Source of the DNA: Rhodamnia argentea
Lineage: Eukaryota; Streptophyta; Magnoliopsida; Myrtales; Myrtaceae
DNA: 64,000 nucleotides
NCBI RefSeq assembly: GCF_020921035.1
Contig: NC_063154.1
Coordinates: 27,165,948 to 27,229,947, forward strand
Direction of reading: 5' to 3'
The translations under genes were made by a program, and so were the position numbers. Shown here piece by piece: positions 35,683 to 47,795 of the stretch. Position 1 is the stretch's first letter, and each line of letters begins with the position of its first letter. The notes below the pieces were generated by a model. That model did no database searches. It had not been told where the DNA came from and saw only the letters and a program-made list of their open reading frames with translations.

Positions 35683-38600
35683 AGAGAATACTCCTGATAG
35701 GTATGCACACAATTTTTTCCAGTCATAGTAAAGCAGTCGATTCTGTGCTTATTGAAAAATATTTTGTGCTTGTAGGACACAGTTGGAGGTTCTGCTGTTA
35801 CTTGCTGGAGGTGTCAAAGTCTCTTCTGTTGCATCTCTTCTTTATGGCTGTCTGGGTGGACCAATCGGCTTGATCAGTCTTTGATGTGCGAACTATGGCT
35901 AAAAGATTCAACTGTTTAATGTCCGTGAATGCTCGTTTTGATGTTTTGGTCTGATGACATTGCTTGCTTGACTCCAAGAATCAAATTTGGTCTTACTCTA
36001 TCAATGCTATGATGGGTGCTGGATTCGCTTTCGGTTACATGCTTTAGCACTTGCAAATCCGTCCGAGATCAATATTGGTTGACTTCTTCATTGGCATTTG
36101 CGACTGCGGAGTGCGGACAGCTTTGCGGTGTCTAGATGGCTCTTTTGAGGATAGGGCGAGAGTTCACCTGTGGAAGTAATGCCTTTTCTCTTTGCAAAAG
36201 AGAAGCTGCCTTAGAAATGAATGCCCGTTTTGGCTACGGTTTTTCAAATGTCTAACTTTTTGAAAAGGAGTTAAGCGGGTAAACTTTTCTCATACACATT
36301 TAGTATGTGAGCTTTATGTCTATAGTTTGCACTATATTAACTCTGCTAAGCTTTTGGCAGGATTCTTGGCTGTTTGTGGTGTTTTGATACACGGTCCTGT
36401 TACTTTCATGTCGTAGGACGTGATTTTAGTCTTAAAAATTCTGAAAAGTTCTTTTGGCCTCAAGAAGCTATTCCTATATGCAATTAACTCGGTAAAATTC
36501 CGTCTCACCTTCCACACACTGTACTGATGGAGGAGTTCCTTTCTCAGTAAAATGCGGAGATCTTTGGAAGCTTTGGTGAGGATGGCAATTTGATTTGCAT
36601 TGTCTTCTTCCTAGCAATCTCCTGTCTTGTATCACCATCTTCGGTGGAAGATTGCTGGTATCTGTCTCCTCCATGTGCATGGTGCTGCTATCTTGTTAGG
36701 TTTCCTGGATAAGTTTCCCCTTCAGGCGTAATGACGGCTCTCCCTTTGAATCGGCAAATTTGCTTGATATACGTGGTTCTTTTTGCTTGGGCAGCTGCGC
36801 GTGCATCAACTTGCATCTCTGCATTAATGATCATCGCCGCACACTTTGAGCCGGCCGTTTGTGATTGCTCATGTATTTTGCCCCAAGTCTTTCAGAAGTT
36901 GTGCTTGCTGCAATCTGAGATTCGCTCTGGGCTTGTGACTTCTAGGGTTTACTCTTGGCATAAGAAAAAACTGGACATGATCATCTCCTTTTCAGTGGGC
37001 AGTCTTTTTGTCTGTAGTGACTTCGTTGAGTTTATTGTGCATTCTCAATAATGGCTCTGTAAATGGATATTTCCCTGCTATGTTTGTCAGAAAATTTAGA
37101 GATTAAATTTGCAATTTCATCAATGTGCTCAGCAGGAATTTCACCAACTATTGGGAAATTTTCAAGTAGAGGTTGACAGTTCTGCCAATTTTCTGTTATC
37201 CTATGGACTTTCTTTACAGTTGTTTCTTTAATGGAAGCGGGTGCTTGGGGTATGACTTGTGATGTGGGAAGCTGTATGCAGTGATTTGTATTAGTTTTAT
37301 CCCAGCTTCATTTGTAAGTGTGAGAGAGAGAGCTAGATGGTTGTGCTGATCTGTCTCTCTCTTCTCTTCAAGTTCTTGTTCACGCATGTCAATTAGGAAA
37401 GTAGTGCGAACCTTTCGTTTGATTATATTGTGCCTTTAGGTTTTGCACGATGTGTCCTTTTTCAAAGGGTAAGTCAACTTATTTTATGTTCCTCGTATTC
37501 TCTTTTTAAATGATAAAACTACTTTTGGCCCCTGATTTGGTCATTTTTTATCCAATCAATTAAGCTTGTGTAACTTTTCTAATCAAGTCCCTTCAGCTCC
37601 AGATCTAATCAATTTGGAACTGACAAATCTTGTTCCTAGACATTGCATTTTTCTGTTTTATTTTGATCACCTATGTGTGCTTTCTATCCTCAATTTTTTC
37701 TCCCAAACATAGTAGTAGAGGTTTTTTTTTTTTTTTGGGGGGGGGTCGAAAAACAAGGTATTAGAGCCATTCGTCTCACTTTTCAACAGTCGAGGAATCC
37801 ACTGAATTTTACTTAATTAAAGGGACTTTCCATTCAGTAGTTTCTTTGACAGAATTTTAGCATATTATTTCATTAGAATTTGTCTCCTTACTAATTCTAC
37901 GATCTACATGTGATTTGCACTAACTTATGCAATAAGTCGCAGGAATCTAATCTAATATAAAGTATACATGCAATTATAGCCTCGTGTTAGGGAAGTCTGT
38001 TCCTTTTTGTTAGGATAAAATCCGGTCTAGAAACTTTGGCCAAGGAATAAGCCAGTACTGCATGCGAACACGAGTTAAAGTGTGTTGATTTTTATCCGTT
38101 CCTTCGAAATTTAAGTTGGTGAGGCAAAAATAGGTCACAGGGTGTTAGAATCAAATCGAAACCTGATCGAAATAGAAAATTTTGGGTATTTTTGGGCAGA
38201 AGATACTGGAGTGAAGAATCTTCCTTGTTCCTTCGTCGCACGAGAACCCCTCACTTGACAAGCCAAGTGCATAAGCTGCACCCACTACACGAAGCAATAC
38301 ATGTTTTGTGCCAGGCTCCTCAACTCCAGTACACGTCAATGTTGCATGATCTCCCCTTCAACGGGTTCCTTTACCGCAACTTCCGCCTCTGAACATCCAC
38401 CGGAGCTCTTTGCTGCAACTACCTATTATCAGTATTGCGCTCGCTAGAGCAAGATTCGTGTGTTATCGTGCGGCCCAAGTTACTTCGCTACAAATCGGGG
38501 TCGAATGTGGAGTGTTAGGGTTACTTCGGATGGAGGAGAGGGCTCGTATCTGGGTGGTGAGGTCCAGAAATCACAGAGAGGCGCGGACACGGCGGTAATG

Positions 38601-39084
38601 GCAGCGGGGGTGTGGGGTGGCTTGGCAAAGCTCAACAGTGAGACGGTTGCCGGAGGTGATGGGGTGGGATCTGTCCACGGTGGTTTGGTGGTCAAGTGGA
38701 GGAGTGTGGAGGACAAAGGCCTGTTCAAGGGGACAGAAAAAAAAAAAAACAGAAAAAAGAAAAACCCACCCGAACCTGATTTTCAATTCAACTAGGTTGG
38801 GTCAAAGCATAAGCTCATCCCTAACGGTTCAATTCGGTTCGGGTTTTAAAACCCAAATCGAGCAGAACCTTTGACGCCCCTAGATATTGAGCTTAAGATG
38901 GAGAAAATGAGGTAAGGACCGGAAACTTTACTTGAGTCCATTGTGCAGCATTTATTGGCAAGCATATCTCAATTGGCTAGTCGCTAAAATAATATGATTT
39001 GGTTGAGACAAATGTTGTATGGTTCGAGCATGTGGCAAATTTTACCTGACATTTGATGGTTTGGTTCGGAAGTGCCTTTTTTTT
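35683..39084. other. RZ-1A 3' UTR and gene-poor region
   Basis: The first few hundred bases are RZ-1A 3' UTR. Beyond that I recognise no gene. Open frames at 36,731-37,051 and 38,460-38,795 show no family features. Simple-sequence landmarks are an AG-rich patch near 37,322 and a T-run plus G-run at about 37,720-37,745. Confidence 0.5.
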
Positions 39085-39305
39085 TTTTTTTTGGAAAAAT
39101 TGTTTAGAAATTCTTAAATCTATTGTCCAGTTGCAAATTTACTCATAATCTTTCAAATTTGGCCAATATAGTCTCAAACCTTTTGACAAATTTCTAGTGT
39201 AATTTATCTAGCCAATTTAACCTAGAAATTGTCAGCGTAGTTATCTAGCCAACGCTAGGGGTCCTATGTGACATGATTAGCAGCTTATAGGCATCAATAC
39301 TCAAA
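39085..39305. repeat. Fifth copy of the dispersed MITE-like family, truncated
   Basis: ttagaaattcttaaatctat, then ggccaatatagtc, aaaccttttgacaaattt, gtcagcg and gtcctatgtgacatg follow the same order as the blocks at 17,282 and 23,110. The GC-rich core and right end are missing. Confidence 0.45.
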
Positions 39306-39589
39306 CTTAAAAAAAAAAAAAAAACAAATGATATTCCAACCGCATAAGATGGGCCATTGTGTAGAGAAATGAACTATTTTACCATAACATTGTAATTTGT
39401 AGAAAGGATGATCTCAAATACTTCACTTCTATTGCAACTTTGACCTTTCTCTATGCTTTTCATTTTACACGCTCGGCAGGAAATAGTGATATAACAGTTT
39501 CATTGAGCCTGGACATTCGTTATTTTAGTCTCAATATGACTGGGAAGAAGACCATGCTAATTGTGCTCTGAGTACCTATATGCACGGAA

Positions 39590-39895
39590 AAGACTGAAGT
39601 CGTCGCCCCCTACTAAACGGCATGGGCAATTCAAAGATTCAAAGGTAGAATGGAGGTTATGGACGCAAGTGATGAACAGGGCCACGTGATTTTTTAGCTT
39701 TCATTGCTGACCTGATCATCACGGCCTTGTAAGTTTCTCAACTTGAGGGGCCCATGAAAGATCTGTCATGACTATTCTCACATTGACAACGTCCACTTTG
39801 TCTTGACATCGAATATCACCCGTCGATGTATTGCGCCAATTGCTTCGAGACAATGTCACCCGGACACCTAAAGAGACTTGAGCCCGTTGGGACTG
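39590..39895 (+). pseudogene. Relic of an LRR receptor kinase promoter and leader
   Basis: Matches the region 48,745-49,075 in front of the intact receptor gene: gactgaagtcgtcgcccc, ctaaacggc, then cacggccttgtaa, ctcaacttgag, catgaaagatctgtcatga, and a degenerate equivalent of ttgcttcgagacaatgtc. It stops short of the start codon, and a Copia LTR begins 77 bp later. Confidence 0.75.
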
Positions 39896-39971
39896 TGGGG
39901 GAATGATAGCAAAGTTCATTTTTGAGCGAAGCGATTGTAATTTGGCTCAAAAAATGAGTCAAAGTGAAGAT

Positions 39972-40974
39972 TGTTAAAAATATATTTCGAGTTTGAGCCC
40001 GTTTAATGAACCTAACCCGAATTGAATTATTCAGTATGTGAAAGTTCAAAACCAAATAATTCGGAATAAGTAAGTTGTTTTTGTGTTTGAATTATTGTGG
40101 AATTGAGACTTTGACTGCGAAAAGAAAACAAGAAAAGAAAATTACTGTATGGTAAATGTTGCGAAATTGGTACTTCAATAGAAGCGGATCGTGACCTTTG
40201 CAATTATATCGAGAGCTATAGAAATCGACAGAGAAATAAAACGAGAAACAATAAAGGGCACAAGATATACGTGGTTTGGTCTGAATGTCGGAACTTACGT
40301 CCACGAAAGAGCCAACAAAATAATCCACTAATAAATCGAAGAATTACTGGATTACAATCACTTGCGCTCAAATGTTTCCCAATCCTAGATTATACACCCG
40401 ATACCTACGGTGTTTAATAACTCAACTCGACGGACTAGAAGCGATGAACAAACCTTTCCAAGCTCTAGACTCTCATCGTCTCTTGAGCTCTTGTTCTCTT
40501 GCCTCTTTCTTTACAGAGGTCTTTGCTCCTTCTCATGGGATAAATAAAGGAGACAAGAAAACATAATCACTAGATTTCTTTTTGAAAAAGTCCATGATGA
40601 TATCTTACCTTTCGATTCCCACGTTCACTATAATCGATGGGGAATCTAATGATAATGGATGGTGGATGGATGCCAAAAGAAATGGGTGTGCACTCTTCTG
40701 ACCTTTACTTTCCTCTTGTCGCCCAAGTGATGAAAAGCTAGCAAAGAAATAAGAGCATAAAGGCAAGAAGACTAATGGAGCCCCATCTTTATTGAGCATG
40801 CACTTCTTTAATGTTAGAATTTCCATATCCTTCATTCTTTTTCTCTGAAAACAAATCTTCTGATTTTGCTTGTCATCCCACATGAAGAGAAAGGATGTGC
40901 GTGGCTTGAGCAATAAATACTCCACGTGTGTCGGATCTCGTAAATGGGCTCAAACTCGAGACACAATTATAACA
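39972..40974 (-). mobile_element. LTR (3' LTR) of a Copia element
   Basis: A 1,003-bp block with TG...CA ends next to the 3' end of Copia coding sequence on the minus strand. The adjoining minus-strand sequence gccaaggtagaga is a likely polypurine tract. Both ends carry the same extended inverted sequence (TCGAGTTTGAGCCC near each terminus). No second LTR is present in the window. Confidence 0.8.
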
Positions 40975-42811
40975 ATTCTCTACCTTGGCTCGACGTTTGC
41001 AGTCAAGTTATAGTGCTTAATTATTCATGCTAGCTCTCCCGGCGCCTCGACGGGCGCTCATACTCTACAGACGCCGATTGAGCTCAAGCAGAGCTCGAGC
41101 TTCGCCAAAGGAACCGACTTCATCATCATATCCACTGGATTCTCCGCTGTTGCTATTTTTATAACAACAATATTGCCCTTCGTTATGACATCTCGGATGA
41201 AATGGTACCATATATCAATATGCTTTATTTGCTCATGATAAATCGAGTTATAAGCCAGATGTATCGCACCTTGGTTGTTACAATATATAGTGACGCTTTT
41301 CTGCCCTAATCCAAGGTTTGAGAGCAAACCTTTCAACCATATCGCCTCTTTTGCTACAAAGGTTAATGCCATGTACTCTGCCTCGGTTGAAGACAAAGCA
41401 ACATGATCCCGAAAGGATGCTTTCCAACTTACCGCACCACCTGCTAGCTTAAATACGTACCTCGCTAACGATCTGCGGCCATCCAACTCACCGGGGTGAT
41501 CCGAGTTCACATATCCCGTGGTCTAACTTCCATTCCCATCCCTTCAGTATATGATACCAACGTCCGTTGTCCCCTTCAAATATCTAAGGATCCATTTCAC
41601 AACTTCTCAATGTGTCTTACCTTGGCGTTTCATGTAACGGCTGACAATGTTTACGACTTGTGAAATTTCAGGCCTAGTGCATAACATGGCGTGCATAATA
41701 CTACCCATTACACTAGAATATGGAACACGGGACATATGCTCCTCCTCTTCCCGAGTCTGCGGTGATAACTTATTAGAAAGTTTAAATTGTACAGCTAAAG
41801 GTGTACTTATAGATTTTGCTAACTACATGTTAAATCGTGCCACAATCTTCTCAATATATTTCTTTTGTTATAGACGTAACATCCCCGTAGCCTTGTCACC
41901 TAAAATCTCCATACCCAATATCTTCTTAACAGCACCTAACTCTTTCATTTTAAACTCAGCACTCAACCGCCGCTTCAGGATATCAATATCGGACATTTGT
42001 TTAGCTGCTATTAACATGTCATCAACATATAATAACGGATAAATCAAAGATCCACTCTCTAGTCTCCTAAAATAAACATAACTATCCATATGACTTTTCG
42101 AATAGTCCCGACTAGCCATGAAAGCATCAAAACGCTTGTACCACTGTTTAGGAGAGTGTTTCAGCCCATATAAAGATTTCCTTAATAAGCAAACATGATC
42201 CTCCTTATTCGAAATAGCAAATCCCTCCGGTTGCTTCATATAAATCTGTTCCTCCAACCATGAAGAAACGCCGTTTTTACATCTACCCGCTCCAACTTGA
42301 GATCCCGTGTAGCAACTAAAGCAAGTAATGCACGAATACAAGTATGTCTTACCACAAGAGAGAACACCTTATTGTAGTTGATGCCTTCTTGCTGAGTATA
42401 CCCCTTTGCAACGAGTCTTACATTGTACCTTGCTGCCTCGACACTGGGAATGCCTTCCTTTTGTTTGTAGACCCATTTGCACCCGACAATCTTTAGCTCT
42501 TAGGTTCTTTGACCAACTCCCATGTTTGATTCTGGTGGAGTGATTCTATTTCTTCACTCATAGCCTCTAGCCATTGTGATGACTTAGCACTAGCCATCAC
42601 CTTAGAGTAAGAAGAAGGCTCGTCTACCTCTACTTCATCACCTACAATCAATACATAGGCAATGTCAAAATAACCATAACATACAGGTGGTTTGATTTGC
42701 CTTTTCTATCTGTTCGTGGCTATATTGTGTTGAGGCTATGGTTGTTCTGTATCACCGTCTTCGAGAATTGTAGCCATATCCGCAGTCTCCTCATCGTGTA
42801 CCTCCGAATAG
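40975..42811 (-). mobile_element. Ty1/Copia polyprotein remnant (reverse transcriptase and RNase H)
   Basis: Minus-strand frames give, in order from the right: EPSSYSKVMASAKSSQW and LHQNQTWELV at the start of the reverse transcriptase; QIYMKQPEGF, SLYGLKHSPKQWYKRFD and the catalytic YVDDMLIA (41,868-42,341); PYSSVMGSIMHAMLCTRP; and RNase H with [22 protein letters not shown] and [13 protein letters not shown] (41,058-41,510). Several stops and frameshifts show decay. gag, protease and most of the integrase are absent: the element ends where the hAT remnant begins. Confidence 0.9.
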
Positions 42812-44161
42812 ACATGGCCGGCTCTTCGGAACCGGTGGTTCCGGTTCCACGAAAAGGTGGAACCGGAACCGGCGCATTCGGCCTGGTTCTGGTTCCGGTT
42901 CCTGTTCCGGCTCGGAACCGGCGGTTTCGGGCCGATTCCGATTTTGTTTTTTAATTTTAATTTTAATTTTTAAAATAATAAATAATAAAATAAACATAAT
43001 AAATTATAAATTATAATCAATAACCAAATTGTACATTGTAATAAAATGTGGGGAAAAAAGAGAGAGAGGAGGAATGGGATTGAACTTAATGAATTATCAT
43101 TAAGTGCCTACATATCTTCTTGGGGATAGAAAAATCAAAGTCCATGTAGTTCTTTTACCTTGATAACCCCAACTTACCTCATCCTCAATCGTCGCTACCC
43201 GTTGTGGTACCCGTGGCGGTGGTATCTCCACAATCCTCACTAAAAAATTTGTGTTCTCGATCCAGCTCTTGGTGTCAAAATTTAGCTTTCGTCTAATCGT
43301 CGACACAAGCTTGAGTTTCCACAGACTCCGGGCTTAATCTTGAAAGGCGAGAGTCCAAAACTAATCTTCCAGCGCTAAATGCTTGTTCAATCGCAACCGT
43401 TGAAGAAATGGTTGCTAATATCTGGCGAGCGATGAGGGCGAGAACCGGGTAATCGATTGAGTAACTCTTCCACCACTTTAGGATTTCGAAATCTATACCG
43501 TGTTCTGAATCACGAAATTCAAATTGAGTGGTTAAATATTTTTCTAATTCGGAAATACTATCTGTTGCCCATTTTTATTTTTTATTTTTTTGCTTACTCT
43601 TGAACATATTATATCCTCTACTAAGTGAACTACCAGCTTCACTACGTAAGGCATGAGATTGTAAAGATCCGTAATCACTTAAACCATATCTAGTACAAAA
43701 TTCTTCATATAATACTACTATAGATTCTTTAACATCTCCTTGCATATTTGAATATTTATTGAATCTTTCAAATGTAAACAATCATGGTAATACATATTCA
43801 AATAATCTAGTAAACCATCTAATTTAATATGTGGATAAAAAATAATACCAACTAAATAGACAAGAGGAATTTGGAAATAATAATGCAACCATTTTTCTCG
43901 CATTACTAAAATAGTCCGATTTAATTCAATATCTTTTTCATATTTACTAAAAACACTACCAATATTAACACACTCTATTAAAAATAAATGCGTAGTATGA
44001 TAATAAATACCGGATAAATTATAAGTAGTATCATTAAAAATTTTCAAAAAATCTAAATTTTTTTTGCAAACATCCCAATGTTGCGGAAGTAAAGTAATTT
44101 CGGGTGTAAAAGGGTCCAATGGTAGTTTCGTGCTCCTTTTTTTTTTAAATGTTGACGACAT
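42812..44161 (-). mobile_element. Decayed hAT transposon (RICESLEEPER-like transposase)
   Basis: Minus-strand pieces match plant hAT transposases: KNLDFLKIFNDTTYNLSG and NRTILVMREKWLHYYF (DUF4413-like central region, 43,718-44,161), and the C-terminal dimerisation domain with ISSTVAIEQAFSAGRLVLD and SRLSPESVETQACVDD (about 43,290-43,570). Frameshifts separate them. The end near 42,812 (CATGGCCGGCTCTTCGGAACC) is followed by repeated GGAACCGG/CCGGTTCC words, a common subterminal feature of this family. The other terminus is missing. Confidence 0.8.
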
Positions 44162-44189
44162 AGGTTGGAAATGATAAGGACTATTCCAC

Positions 44190-44416
44190 TAATCAGTAGT
44201 TGTCCTCCAACTTTGAGATGAAGGACATGGGTGAAGCTAGCTATGTGCTTGGTGTCAAGATCATCAAAGATAGATTTAAAAAACTTCTTTGTTTGTCTCA
44301 AGAGACTAACATCAAGAAGTTGCTTGAACGATACCAAATGCGCAATTGTAAACCTATAGAGACTCCCGTGGAAACGAATGTGGGACTAAGCCTTGGTATT
44401 AGTCCTAATACCCTAT
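44190..44416 (+). mobile_element. Copia reverse transcriptase scrap, plus strand
   Basis: Open frame starting SSNFEMKDMGEASYVLGVKI and running through LSQETNIKKLLERYQM to TPVE, the part of Copia reverse transcriptase after the catalytic site. Opposite in direction and different in sequence from the element at 40,975-42,811, so it is a separate insertion. Confidence 0.8.
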
Positions 44417-44424
44417 AAGAAAGA

Positions 44425-45430
44425 GAGAAGATGTCAAGAGTTCCCTCTTCCGGTGCAGTCAAAAGCTTTTTGACAAGCTTTAGACTAGTTTCTAAGCTCG
44501 ATCCTTCTTCAGCGGATCTGTCAAAGCCTTGCCTCTTTCCTCCTACCGAATCATTAGAGACATAGAATCACATTACCGTAATGAATGAAAGGGTTGGGTT
44601 GTCGAGTGATAGGGGTGATGAATAGAGCTCCCACACAACGAGCAAAGAGCAGAGTGACAATGGAAGGAGGCTCATATGAGTTAAGCTTCTTCCTTTCTAA
44701 GACAATAAGTGAAGAAAGCAAGAGCTGAGGAAGAAGATCAATGCGAGATAGAGCGGAGGAGAGTGTAGCAACGAAAGAAGGCAGGCAGCGAATGAAGGTG
44801 GAGGAAGAGAAAAGCTATTAAGACGACTTTTAGCTATAAGCCCTTATAGCGTAATTAAGCTAACCAATAAGCCGATTGCGCAAACGCCTTAAAAACTCTA
44901 GTAGCGACTAGCTCACTAGCTGATAGAGATGCTGCCTCGGAAGAGGAAAAAGCAGCAAGATACCGAAGGATGAAAAGTAAGGAGCGGAGCTTTACAATGT
45001 GGGCAATAGAGTAGCTTACACCTTGCTAGTGATATAAGTCAAGACAACAACTTCAAAGCCACACCACTAATTCTGAAAGATATAATTGGCCTAAGCGTTC
45101 TAGAGAAAATTCCTATTGATTGAGTCACCTACCCCGGGGTCACCGACCTCTCTTTCCCGAATCCCGTCTAGGGATTAGATTAGTCCTTCTTCTACCGTTA
45201 GTACCTTTTATTGTGAGAGCTTTCATCCTCCTCCCATTAACTCTTTAGTTGAAATGTCCGCTAAATTGCTAGCTAAACTCGAGTATGCTTTCCAATCCAT
45301 TATTATAGTGAAAGAGTATTCCTCTTATTTATATAAGGTTCATCCCATTAATTCTCATATATCCAATCGGCTGTGAACCCGAGCTAATTCTTTTCTATTT
45401 TGTAGCTGAATCTCCAACCAAAAAAAGGAA
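44425..45430. other. Possible mitochondrial DNA insertion (NUMT)
   Basis: Base use changes: balanced composition, purine-rich words such as gaagaaagcaagagctgagg and gaaagaaggcaggcagcg, and no transposon or nuclear-gene features. This resembles angiosperm mitochondrial intergenic DNA. No mitochondrial gene is recognised in it, so the call rests on style alone. Confidence 0.35.
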
Positions 45431-45479
45431 GAAGGCACTCACAGCACACTTACTATATTCAATGATTAACCAAGCATGG

Positions 45480-46570
45480 GCAAGGGCCACTGGAGATAGA
45501 GAAGAGTTTGAGAAGCTTCCCTCCACACAAATAGATTAAGATGGTATTCCCTTTGTTGAGTGGGAGGTGGAGAGGCTGCTGCTAACAAATAGCAGATACA
45601 AATTTTCTTTGACAGCACGATTCGGTGGTAGGAGGCCTACTCTCCAGGAGATTAGAGAGTGGTGCTCCAAGACATGGAGCTTGATTGGTAAGATCTCTCT
45701 TGCTGCTCTAAGAAAAGGTACGATTTGGATTCATTTTTAATGTTAAGAAGACATGAATAATGTTTTGGCGGAGTGGCAATATCGGGTAGGAAAGAGCGTG
45801 ATGTTCTTGCAGCGATGGTGCCCGGGGCTTGACTTGGACGAGTTGCTCCTATCGACATGAGTGGTTTGGTACGAAATGAGGGGGTTCCTCTGGAACTCTA
45901 CAATACTTGGGGACTTAAAAGCTTAGTTTAGTGGGAATGGTGGGAAAATTCATAGCTTTTAATAATCAAACAAGAGCACTTAGTTGCCCCACATCAGTCC
46001 GAGCATGTTGCGAAATCAATGCTTGGAGAAAACGACCAGAAGAAATGTTGGTGAAGCTGAAATTGAGAAAGAAGGAGCAAGTCGTTCCCATTAAAATTAC
46101 TTAAAACAAGTCTGCCTATGATTTGCCTAAATTGTGATCAATTTGGACATTCTATGGAAAAGTGTAGATTTGAGTCCAACGAGGGTGATGTCTTGGTGCC
46201 GGCTGGAGAAAGATCAGATTGCTCCCTCCCAGGTAAGAATCTAGTCGAGAAGATGGGGTGCATCAATAATGAAAATGGGGTATCTTAAGAGGAATAGAAT
46301 GAACAGAGATATATGCAGGTGGAGGGAGATGTTGCTAATGAAAATGTTAGGGTCGGCGGTGGTCAGCAGAAAGAGGAAAATAAGATTGTTGGAGAAGCGG
46401 GGAATGTAGCTATTAACAAGATATTAAGAGGGCAAGGGAATTGGCAGGATACCCAGCAAGGGAAGGGCAAGACTGCTGATCAGAAGAAGAGAGATAGATG
46501 GATCGAAAAGTGTTTTTCGTTAATTAAGTCATTTTTGGTGAGCCAAACAGGTGAAAGTCAGGAAAACTAA
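45480..46570 (+). mobile_element. Decayed LINE ORF1 (DUF4283 and CCHC knuckle)
   Basis: The frame reads FSLTARFGGRRPTLQEIREW, KTWSLIGKISLAALRKGTIW and VMFLQRWCPGLDLDEL, the DUF4283 RNA-binding pattern of plant LINE ORF1. A zf-CCHC_4-like CxxCxxxGHxxxxC knuckle (LNCDQFGHSMEKC) follows near 46,130-46,170 and a charged tail to 46,570. Several stops and frameshifts break it. No ORF2 follows. Confidence 0.75.
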
Positions 46571-46729
46571 TTCCTGAAAAATAATTGCACTCCAACAAAT
46601 GCACTCTAAGAAGTAATGAATTCTTCTTCACCGTAGTAGAGATTGGCCTATTTTAGGTGTAAGAACTTTTTCCAATTTTAATAATAACCAACAATACTAA
46701 AAATGTAGAAGTTATAGAAAAATATATAT

Positions 46730-46952
46730 TGTAATTGAAATGAAAGTAAAGTTGATTATAAATTGTGAAACAGACCTACTTACATGCACGGCCAATAGTA
46801 TTCTGATTTTGAGTACTGGAAAGTCAAGATTTTATATGTTCGTGGAAAAGACTGAAGTCGTTGCCCCTACTAAACGGCCCGGAAATTCAGGGATTGGAAA
46901 GAGGCAATTGACAATGAACAAAAGTAGAACCCCAATGGTGTTTCACCTTTCT
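46730..46952 (+). pseudogene. Second relic of the receptor kinase promoter
   Basis: Matches 48,630-48,850 closely: attgtgaaacagacctactt, ggaaagtcaagatttta, gaagtcgttgcccc, ctaaacggcccggaaattc, gggattggaaagaggcaatt and ccaatggtgtttcaccttt. Similarity stops after cacctttc, well before the TATA region. Confidence 0.85.
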
Positions 46953-47795
46953 CGTGCCCACGCGCTAAGAGTTCTGGTCCAAGCACTATTGTATAATCAT
47001 ATTATGAAAAATGATTTTTGATTTTCAAAAGATGAAACCATCTTCAAAATTTTGAGTGTAGATTTTCTATTGACTATGAAAAGATTTTGCGTTGGCTCAT
47101 TTTCCTACGCGGTCCGCAACGCCAAAAATAAGAAAAAATATTTATCCTAAAAAAATATTTCACGCAAACAAACAGAGCCATAATACTTGAAGTCTTCCCC
47201 ATCTACGTCCTGAAGAGTGCTTGGAATTTATTTGCCATGAGTCCCACGTTGTACTTTTTATGTTTTATTCTCATATTGCAGATGCTGAATTATCATAGGT
47301 AGAGGATGATAGTCCTTTAAATGCAACTAAAAAACTACGGCTATACCATACAAGATTCCATCTTTCGTATTTAAAGTTTTGCATACTCAATCACTCTTTC
47401 TAGTAAAGTTTCAAGACTTCCAATAAACAAATTTCAAATTTGATAGCATCCGGTCAAATTTAAAACTTTCGGCACAACTTTTATTTTTACAGATATAGAT
47501 GCATGACTATCTAGAAGCTCGTGAAACATCATGCAAGTTCCACGAATCGATCAAACCTAGACATTTGCCCGATACAACTGACCTTGATCCAAAATAATTG
47601 GCACGCAACCGATGAAATTTGATGTACGAAGTCTCATTCTTAGACAAGAAACCCTCCGACGTCCAAATCAATTACAATTAGAAGAAGACTAAGATGGTGT
47701 GGGAAACTGCAGCCCGCTATAACTTACCGAAGGCTAACATCATGAGTTGTGACATTCCGACGTCATATAAGTGCAGAGGCAAAAATCACCTCGAT
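46953..47795. other. No recognised features
   Basis: AT-rich sequence between the promoter relic and the RZ-1A duplicate. No gene, repeat end or RNA gene recognised. Confidence 0.5.

Noticed and set aside
35261-35728. 155-residue overlapping frame in RZ-1A exon 3
   Set aside because: Out-of-frame reading of the glycine-rich repeats; the in-frame product has a clear RRM and zinc knuckle.
36731-37051. 106-residue frame right of RZ-1A
   Set aside because: It has a hydrophobic start and many cysteines, but no recognised domain, no promoter or splice context, and lies in gene-poor sequence. Neither strand gave a convincing gene.
38460-38795. 111-residue Gly/Val-rich frame
   Set aside because: Overlapping frames are open on both strands because of GC-rich simple sequence; it ends in a Lys-rich A-run. 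No family features.
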